The notes under the pieces are model-generated. The model searched no databases. It was not told the DNA's origin and saw nothing but the letters and a program-made list of their open reading frames with translations. The position numbers were made by a program, and so were the translations under genes. A stretch of DNA of 35,875 nt from Bacillota bacterium (GTDB lineage: Bacteria; Bacillota; Clostridia; Christensenellales; Pumilibacteraceae), in assembly GCA_009779975.1 (NCBI GenBank), contig WRAY01000022.1, forward strand, positions 1 through 35,875, given 5' to 3'. Position 1 is the first letter of the stretch. Each line of letters begins with the position of its first letter. Below, piece by piece: positions 25,173 to 31,006 of this stretch.

Positions 25173-25418
25173 TTAAGTATTTCTCATTTTATTAAGTGAA
25201 ATTCTAAAGAGTTCAGATATGTCTTTGTCAATTTTTGAAACTAATATTTCGCCAAAAGACACAAGCATTTTTGTTTGGCTTATGATTTTTTGAACGGCGT
25301 TTTTGTCGCATCTTGCGTCATCCAAAGATGACATCAAAATGTCAAGAAGTTCAAAAACATTTTGAATCTTCAAATTATGAAATTGAATGTCTTCTGTTAA
25401 ATTTGTTAAGTTATCCAT
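25173..25418 (-). CDS. Small helical protein divergent from an XRE regulator, 81 aa
   Basis: The product is hydrophilic and probably all-helical (IQNVFELLDILMSSLDD, VQKIISQTKMLVSFGEILVSKI), with one cysteine and no membrane segment. I do not recognise a family. The start at 25418 is fixed by the promoter: TTGACA-17-TATAAT ends 6 nt before the ATG, so the mRNA would have essentially no leader, and no ribosome site is present. It shares its operator region with the divergent XRE gene and is probably repressed by it. It could be a partner or antagonist of the regulator or of the nuclease downstream. Confidence 0.6.
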   Translation of the reverse strand: MDNLTNLTEDIQFHNLKIQNVFELLDILMSSLDDARCDKNAVQKIISQTKMLVSFGEILVSKIDKDISELFRISLNKMRNT

Positions 25419-25424
25419 GTTTTT

Positions 25425-25453
25425 ATTATACTAGTCATTTTGACTAGTGTCAA
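25425..25453 (-). promoter_or_regulatory. Consensus promoter of the 81-aa gene, spacer formed by an operator
   Basis: On the minus strand TTGACA (25453-25448) and TATAAT (25430-25425) are exactly 17 bp apart. The entire spacer is the palindrome CTAGTCATTTTGACTAG (25431-25447). The ATG starts 6 nt after the -10. Confidence 0.85.
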
Positions 25454-25468
25454 GTCATTTTGACTAGT
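25431..25468. promoter_or_regulatory. Paired operator sites for the XRE regulator
   Basis: Two copies of AGTCATTTTGACTAGT (25433-25448 and 25453-25468) lie exactly 20 bp apart, two helical turns. Each has the dyad AGTCA-TTT-TGACT. The first extends to a perfect 17-bp palindrome; the second has one mismatch at the outer end. The pair lies within the core of both divergent promoters, as expected for autorepression. Confidence 0.8.
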
Positions 25469-25471
25469 TTA

Positions 25472-25480
25472 TGATATAAT
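25472..25480 (+). promoter_or_regulatory. Extended -10 promoter of the XRE gene
   Basis: TGATATAAT is an extended -10 (TGn before TATAAT). No good -35 is present, and operator copy 2 occupies that region. The ATG at 25487 starts 6 nt after the -10, predicting a leaderless transcript. Confidence 0.7.
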
Positions 25481-25486
25481 TTTTTT

Positions 25487-25699
25487 ATGAATTCATTTAA
25501 AGATAGAATAAAAGAATTGCGTATTGAAAAAAATTATACACAATTGGATATTGCCCAAGCAGTGCAAGTTTCGGAATCTACTTATGCTAATTGGGAGCAG
25601 GGACGCAGAGAGCCTAATATTGACGGAATAATTAGACTTTGCAACTTTTTTGGAGTAACAGCAGGATATTTGATTGGTCTTGAAAACTTTTATGGCTAA
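25487..25699 (+). CDS. XRE-family transcriptional regulator (Cro/CI-type HTH)
   Basis: The 70-aa protein is essentially one HTH_3 domain: IKELRIEKNYTQLDIAQAVQ (helices 1-2), VSESTYANWEQGRREPN (recognition helix and the typical WEQGRREP), then LCNFFGVTAGYLIG. Such single-domain regulators bind short palindromes as dimers. The paired AGTCA-TTT-TGACT sites directly upstream are the obvious target and imply autoregulation plus control of the divergent 81-aa gene. There is no ribosome site before the ATG, consistent with a leaderless mRNA. Its last 8 nt overlap the start of the addB-like gene, so the two are co-transcribed. Confidence 0.9.
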   Translation: MNSFKDRIKELRIEKNYTQLDIAQAVQVSESTYANWEQGRREPNIDGIIRLCNFFGVTAGYLIGLENFYG

Positions 25700-28600
25700 T
25701 ATATTCAAAAACTACATAGAGTGTTTTGAGGAAGTGAAAAATATTCTTTCAAAAAGAAAAGTGAGTCTTGACGAGACTCACTTTGTTGTCACAGAAGAAG
25801 GAGTGACAAGTGCGGTTGAGAGATTGCTTTTTTCAATGCACAACCACCAACCACCAACCACCAACCACCAATTAACAGGGGCATTTGACATTGAGGTTGT
25901 TTCGTTTCCCCGACTTTTTTATAAATTGAAAGAACGCTATGAAGTTCAAGAGGGAAGCGTTTTGGACATAGTTCCGTTAAATAGAAGCGGAGCAATAATG
26001 CTTTTGAAAAAAGTAGTTTTTGAAAACATTGACAAAATAAAAGTTTTTGCAAGGAGTGTTAAGTTTTCGGGTTTTTTTGAGGTTTTGTATGACACGATTT
26101 TGCAATTGTCAATGCACAATGAACAAAACACAATTGATGATAAAGTTTTGTTAAAAAATTCAACTGATTATAAACTTTGGGAGATTTGGTTGATTAGTGA
26201 GTTGTTTTTTGCAGAATGTCAAAAACATAAATATGTTGATAAAGTCGGGCAGTTGCAATTGCTTAAAGAAATTGCTGAAAAATTAGATTTAAAGAATATG
26301 CACTTTTATTTTGTTGGGATTGATGAGTTTTCCGGTGTTGAGGGAGAAATAGTTAAAATGCTTGAAAAGAGGGGAAAAGGTGTTTTTCATTTTGAATCAA
26401 CCTCCAACCACCAATCACTAATCACCAATCACCTAACTCTAATGAAATCTTCAGACGAGCATGACCTTATTAAAAGTATAGCGTCGAGGATTCGTCACAA
26501 TCTAATTTGCGGAATGAAGTTTTCGGATATGGCGGTTGCGGCAAATGCTGACAGTCATGACAGGATAAAGAGAATTTTTTCGGAATATGATATTTTGTTT
26601 CATCTTGATGAAAAATTGATTGTTTCGGAGCAAGAACTGGCGAGGTTTGTTTTGTCAGTGATTAGCAATCAGCGGTCAGCGGTTAGTGTTGAGGATAATT
26701 TTTTTGGAAACTCTGCCATCACCGAGTTGCAAATCACAAATCACAAAAACATAAAATCCTTCGTTGAAGAAATTTTAACTATTGCAAATGCTGAAAAAAA
26801 ATCTGAAGAATTATCGAAAATATGTTCTATTGACCTAACTCAAGTGCCGAAAAAAATGCTTGAGACGGTGCAGATGTGCGTTGCGATAACGGATGATTTT
26901 TCTTTGCAGAAAAAATTGTTTACTGAGGGACTAATGTCCCAAAAAATATCGCTTGTTCCGAAAACTGTTGATATGGTTGAAATCGGGGGAGCGGATAATT
27001 TTTTGGGAAATCGATATAAAGAAATATTTGTTCTTAATTTTTCAGAAGAAAATTATTTTTTCCGCAAAAAAGATTTGGCATTGTCAAATAAGGATTTGAC
27101 AAAACTAGGGATTGAAAAAGACGATTTGAAAGACATTGAGAGAGAAGAGAAAAGATTAAAAACAGTGTTAGGACAGAGTGAAAAAGTATTTTTAACAATT
27201 TTAGACGGAAGCGATGAAGAGCCATTTGTCAAAGAATTGAAAGAGAGTGCGAAAGTTGTTGAAAACAGGTCAGCGTTTTCAGATGATTTTTTGTTTAAAA
27301 ATAATCAATCAGCAATCAACGATCAGCAATCATTAAACACTATATATGAAATTTTGTCGCACGAGGCAAGGGGTGTTGAAATAGCACTGCTTAGTGAAAA
27401 GGCAATAAAAGATGGAGAGAGGGGAGTTTTTTTTCATGGTGATTTAATTGATGCATTGGAGGGGAGAGTGGAGGAGTTTGAGGACACAGCGAAAGAGAGG
27501 TTTTTGTTTTCAACGCAAAACAATTCCACAACCACCGACAACAAATCACCAATCACAAATCCCCAAAACAACAACAATGCTTCATTTGATATTCTTCATT
27601 CCTCGTTAAAAACTATTTCCGCTTCTCGCCTTGAAACATATTTTTCATGTCCTTTAAAAGCGTTTTTGCGATATAGTTTGAATTTGAAAAAAACTGAAAA
27701 GGATGAAATTCAGCCTTATGAAACAGGTAATTTTTTGCATGAGGTGATGGAAAAAGTTTTAGGGAATAGAGATTGGGGAACAGGGAGCAGTGATGATGAA
27801 ATTGAAAAACGAGTGAGGGAAATTTGTCAGGATATTTTAGAAAAGGATGAAAGGCTAAAAAAAATTTTGAAAAAAGGGCAAGAGGAGAGGTTAATTAATG
27901 AGGCGGTAAGACTTGCGAAAATATTAATTAAACAAGTTGAAAAAGGAGCGTTTGTTCCGACATATTTTGAAAAAAAGTTGAGTGAGTTTGAAAAGCCATT
28001 AGAATTTTTAACACACGATGAAGGTGTTAGGGATTTGTCAGCGCACAATGCACAACGCACAATGTATAATGATAGTCAAATTGCAGGGATGAGCAATGCG
28101 AACCCGAATAAATTTAACAATGATAAAAGCGGGTTTGAGTTGTTTTCTTCTGCAAGCACTATCACCAACCACCAACCACTAACTACCAGTCACCAACTAA
28201 AAGGCACTATCGACCGCATTGACTTATTCCATGACCCAAAAACCGACAAAACTTATGCTCGGATTATTGACTACAAAACAGGAAAAAGAGAGAAAACGAA
28301 ATTTTCTTTTAAAGAACTTTACTATGGCAAAAAAGTGCAATTAGCGTTATATGCAAAGGTGCTTTTGGAAAACGGTTTTGACATTGCGGGAATTTTTTAT
28401 TTTCCGCTTAATGCAGGAGTTTTTAATGATGATGAGACTGATTTTAGATTAGAGGGAATATACTCAAATAATGCAGACATTTTAAATGCTCACGACATTG
28501 CGCTGAGCATTCCTTTGTCTGAGAGTTCCGTTATTAGGGCGGCAACAAAAAAAGACGGAACTTTGAACAAAAACAAAAGTAGAAATGCATTCAGCAAAGA

Positions 28601-28817
28601 GGAGTTTAAAAAAATAATTGACTATTCGTTTAAAGTTTGCAAGCAAGCAGTCAATGAAATGAATGAAGGAAGATTTGAAGTTAAGCCGCTTAAAGACGAA
28701 TGCCTTAAATGTGACTATAAAGATGTTTGTCTAGGGGCAGAAAAAAAAGAAAGAGAAATGAAAAGTGTCAGCGGAAAAGATATTTTACAAGGGTTTTCGA
28801 CCCATTTGTTGGAGTGA
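25692..28817 (+). CDS. addB: AddB/RexB-like nuclease subunit with repeat-derived insertions
   Basis: AddB/RexB pairs with AddA/RexA in processing double-strand DNA ends. This 1041-aa protein has the AddB iron-sulfur cysteines (C653 in YFSCPLKAF; C1004, C1007, C1013 in ECLKCDYKDVC). It also has a C-terminal PD-(D/E)XK nuclease: H683, D841 in GTIDRID, D860-x-K862 in IIDYKTG, then KKVQLALYA. No Walker A is seen near the N-terminus, as in RexB. No addA follows. At least ten segments encode degenerate 7-bp repeats, for example NHQPPTTNHQL (about 51-61), NHQSLITNHL (about 238), NQSAINDQQSL (about 538), TTTDNKSPITN (about 615) and AHNAQRTMYN (about 784). A dispersed hairpin repeat encodes GMSNANPN (about 798). 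ATG 25692 overlaps the XRE gene by 8 nt; the in-frame TTG at 25674 is less likely. Confidence 0.85.
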   Translation: MANIFKNYIECFEEVKNILSKRKVSLDETHFVVTEEGVTSAVERLLFSMHNHQPPTTNHQLTGAFDIEVVSFPRLFYKLKERYEVQEGSVLDIVPLNRSGAIMLLKKVVFENIDKIKVFARSVKFSGFFEVLYDTILQLSMHNEQNTIDDKVLLKNSTDYKLWEIWLISELFFAECQKHKYVDKVGQLQLLKEIAEKLDLKNMHFYFVGIDEFSGVEGEIVKMLEKRGKGVFHFESTSNHQSLITNHLTLMKSSDEHDLIKSIASRIRHNLICGMKFSDMAVAANADSHDRIKRIFSEYDILFHLDEKLIVSEQELARFVLSVISNQRSAVSVEDNFFGNSAITELQITNHKNIKSFVEEILTIANAEKKSEELSKICSIDLTQVPKKMLETVQMCVAITDDFSLQKKLFTEGLMSQKISLVPKTVDMVEIGGADNFLGNRYKEIFVLNFSEENYFFRKKDLALSNKDLTKLGIEKDDLKDIEREEKRLKTVLGQSEKVFLTILDGSDEEPFVKELKESAKVVENRSAFSDDFLFKNNQSAINDQQSLNTIYEILSHEARGVEIALLSEKAIKDGERGVFFHGDLIDALEGRVEEFEDTAKERFLFSTQNNSTTTDNKSPITNPQNNNNASFDILHSSLKTISASRLETYFSCPLKAFLRYSLNLKKTEKDEIQPYETGNFLHEVMEKVLGNRDWGTGSSDDEIEKRVREICQDILEKDERLKKILKKGQEERLINEAVRLAKILIKQVEKGAFVPTYFEKKLSEFEKPLEFLTHDEGVRDLSAHNAQRTMYNDSQIAGMSNANPNKFNNDKSGFELFSSASTITNHQPLTTSHQLKGTIDRIDLFHDPKTDKTYARIIDYKTGKREKTKFSFKELYYGKKVQLALYAKVLLENGFDIAGIFYFPLNAGVFNDDETDFRLEGIYSNNADILNAHDIALSIPLSESSVIRAATKKDGTLNKNKSRNAFSKEEFKKIIDYSFKVCKQAVNEMNEGRFEVKPLKDECLKCDYKDVCLGAEKKEREMKSVSGKDILQGFSTHLLE
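25842..25874 (+). repeat. CCACCAA heptanucleotide array inside the addB-like gene
   Basis: Four near-perfect units with a 7-bp period match the array at the end of the window (35750-35875). It stays in frame, encoding part of NHQPPTTNHQL. Confidence 0.85.
28084..28143 (+). repeat. Dispersed hairpin repeat inside the addB-like gene
   Basis: 28086-28110 matches the minus strand of 24643-24667 with one mismatch in 25. Arms AACCCG and CGGGTT remain. The copy is open in the coding frame (GMSNANPNKFNNDKSGF) and lies between a heptad repeat block and the catalytic nuclease motifs. Confidence 0.75.
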
Positions 28818-28843
28818 TTGATTTTATTAGTAATATCCGAAAA

Positions 28844-28934
28844 AACAGTCGAAGACTGTTGACAACACCCTTCGGGTGCTTTGTTGGGCTGGTTACCGGA
28901 CTAGCAAAACCCGACAAAAGCATCAAAGATGCTT
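28844..28934. repeat. Three short triloop hairpins after the addB-like gene
   Basis: AACAGTC-GAA-GACTGTT (28844-28860), CACCC-TTC-GGGTG (28866-28878) and AAGCATC-AAA-GATGCTT (28918-28934) all have 3-nt loops. None has a clean T-run. The GTCGAAGAC word also forms the hairpins at 18203-18215 and, inverted, 15673-15683. Confidence 0.7.
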
Positions 28935-28961
28935 GACAAAATTTGAAGGGTGTGGTATTAT
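28933..28961 (+). promoter_or_regulatory. Promoter of the secreted protein/ABC transporter unit
   Basis: TTGACA (28933-28938), a 17-bp spacer and TATTAT (28956-28961). The predicted start near 28968 gives a leader of about 68 nt. The -35 overlaps the last triloop hairpin. Confidence 0.75.
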
Positions 28962-29035
28962 ATAAACATGAAAAATTATTGTTACTATATATGAATGCGA
29001 TAATTTTTTATGTATAGTTAGCAGTGAGAGTGAGT

Positions 29036-30982
29036 ATGAAAAAGAATAGTTTTATAAATTTTTTCACTCAAACAACAAAAAGAAAATTGATTTCTTTATT
29101 TTTTTTGTTTGTGGTGATAATTTTGGCAGTATTATTTCTTGTTCTTGTTTTGCGTAATGGCGAAGAACGGGAAAATTTTGCTGATGGAAAAGACGGGGTT
29201 TTTTTTGCAAACACACAGTCTTGGTCTAGTTATGTTAGAGTAACTGTTGCCTCTGAAAGGCAATTAATTGAACAAAAGTTTGGAGAAGGTGCATCCGGTG
29301 ATGTGCCATTATTACTAGAACTCTTAGATGATTATTTGACCATGTCTTTTAATACGGCAGAAGAAATTTGGAGTCAATATGAGAGAACACTTTTGAGAGA
29401 TCGGTATTTTTTTGATAATTTTATTCAAAATAGAATTCTCATCATACGAGAAAATGTGGTGCATTTTAAGCCTTATTTTGTGATGGGACTTGACAATTTT
29501 TATGTTCGTTCAAATATTTCTTATTTAAATGGACGATATGAATTCAAATCTCCGTCAGGAGGCGTTTTGTTTCCAACTTTTACTTATGCATCATTTGTTG
29601 AAGGAAATGGTTATTTGCTTTTGACTTTGGGAGTAGGAGAAGTTAGAGAAACAATACAAATTTTTAGAAATAATAATTATAATTTTATTGAAATGAGTGT
29701 TTCAATGCCGGGCGGAGCATATATTCGTCCTTACAATTCCGATGGAGCACATTTGACTTTTGGGACATTTTCCCCTGACGGAACAAGCCATAGGATTTAT
29801 CAAAATATTTATGGAGAATATCAATATATTGAAACAGTTTACTCATATGAAAATCGAGTCATTTATGTTTTAAATTCTGACAATTTGATAAATGGAGAAA
29901 ATAATTTTCGGTTCATAACAAACGGAACATTCAACCTTACTTTTTTTGAGGATTATAATTTGTATTTTTCAGGTGATTCTGAATCTAGATATTTTTCTTT
30001 CAAATTCCAAAAAGTGCAGTTGGGAGGACCAACTAATTTTAGATTAAGCAGCGGCGGAAGCACTTTAAGTTGGAATCCTTCATCACGAGAGACATTTCCG
30101 TTTTTTCGAAGCAGGGCATATATAAAACGAGCGGGAGAAGAGACTTTTTCTTTAATAAATGAATTTGCGATTGTAAGTTTGCAACTTCTTGGTTTGCAAC
30201 ACGGAGATGAAAGACATCCATTTACTGAAGGTATCAATACTATAAAAATTGTGGAAGAATTAGTTTTCGACTATTCTTTTCAAATGGGAATTTTAACAAG
30301 GCATATTGCTCCTCAAGCAGCCACATTTGATATTAATGTTTCGTTTGGACAAAGACAAAAACCGTATGATATAATTTTGGCACAAAGCATTCCTTTGAAC
30401 AGGGAGATTGTTAGTTGGAGCGGGATTGAAGGATCAGGATTTAGGCTCTATAGCAGACATGAAAGCGAACACTATTTTCGTCAGTGGTGGCCATCCTTTC
30501 CAACAAGGGCTTCTTTGGGTTTGGATACTGTGCACTATCTGGCAACAGGAAAGCATACCTTCAAAATAATACACTCATTTCACCCTAATATGCCTTTTAC
30601 CGTTGATGGGAATAATTTGAAAATTTATAGAGATTCAGAGCCTGCTTTTTTCTGCTTGCACATTGAAGTAAGACAAGTTCCGCCCCCAAAAAACTTGAGA
30701 GTAGAGGGAGGTTTTTTGAGATGGGACATTCCTGAGCATGTAACGATAGGGGGCTATGAACTTTGGAGGAAACGACCGGGGTCAAATGAGTTTGAAAGAT
30801 TTGCTTGGGGAGGAAGTTCAGGTAATGTATTTGTGCAAAATCCTCTGGAATTTTTTTACGACATAAGTGTCTTGAAAATTGTTCACGGAACAGGATCTTT
30901 TATTCCGGTAATATTAGTAGACGGAGTGTTTATTATCTATAGAATATACAGTTATGCTTATTTTGAAATAGATTTTCTTTAA
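29036..30982 (+). CDS. Membrane-anchored extracellular protein of unknown function
   Basis: The 648-aa product has a short basic cytoplasmic start and one strong membrane helix (about 15-37, LFFLFVVIILAVLFLVLVL). The rest is an extracellular, mostly beta-type region. At least two stretches resemble FN3-like modules (PTNFRLSSGGSTLSWNP near 340; KNLRVEGGFLRWDIPEHV near 560), similar in pattern to the FN3-like module of the LRR/RCC1 lipoprotein. I do not recognise a family. It lies 24 bp before the MacB-type transporter gene and has its own promoter, so the two probably act together, perhaps as an accessory or exported component. ATG 29036 is preferred over GTG 29024, but neither has a good ribosome site. 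Confidence 0.7.
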   Translation: MKKNSFINFFTQTTKRKLISLFFLFVVIILAVLFLVLVLRNGEERENFADGKDGVFFANTQSWSSYVRVTVASERQLIEQKFGEGASGDVPLLLELLDDYLTMSFNTAEEIWSQYERTLLRDRYFFDNFIQNRILIIRENVVHFKPYFVMGLDNFYVRSNISYLNGRYEFKSPSGGVLFPTFTYASFVEGNGYLLLTLGVGEVRETIQIFRNNNYNFIEMSVSMPGGAYIRPYNSDGAHLTFGTFSPDGTSHRIYQNIYGEYQYIETVYSYENRVIYVLNSDNLINGENNFRFITNGTFNLTFFEDYNLYFSGDSESRYFSFKFQKVQLGGPTNFRLSSGGSTLSWNPSSRETFPFFRSRAYIKRAGEETFSLINEFAIVSLQLLGLQHGDERHPFTEGINTIKIVEELVFDYSFQMGILTRHIAPQAATFDINVSFGQRQKPYDIILAQSIPLNREIVSWSGIEGSGFRLYSRHESEHYFRQWWPSFPTRASLGLDTVHYLATGKHTFKIIHSFHPNMPFTVDGNNLKIYRDSEPAFFCLHIEVRQVPPPKNLRVEGGFLRWDIPEHVTIGGYELWRKRPGSNEFERFAWGGSSGNVFVQNPLEFFYDISVLKIVHGTGSFIPVILVDGVFIIYRIYSYAYFEIDFL

Positions 30983-31006
30983 TATTCATAAAAGGAAAAA
31001 AGAAAA

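Noticed and set aside
26656..26690. Chi-like octamers or pentamers for AddAB in the AGCGG repeats
   Set aside because: AGCGG is the Bacillus subtilis Chi, but here it occurs only as two units of a degenerate heptad tract; no evidence links it to this enzyme.
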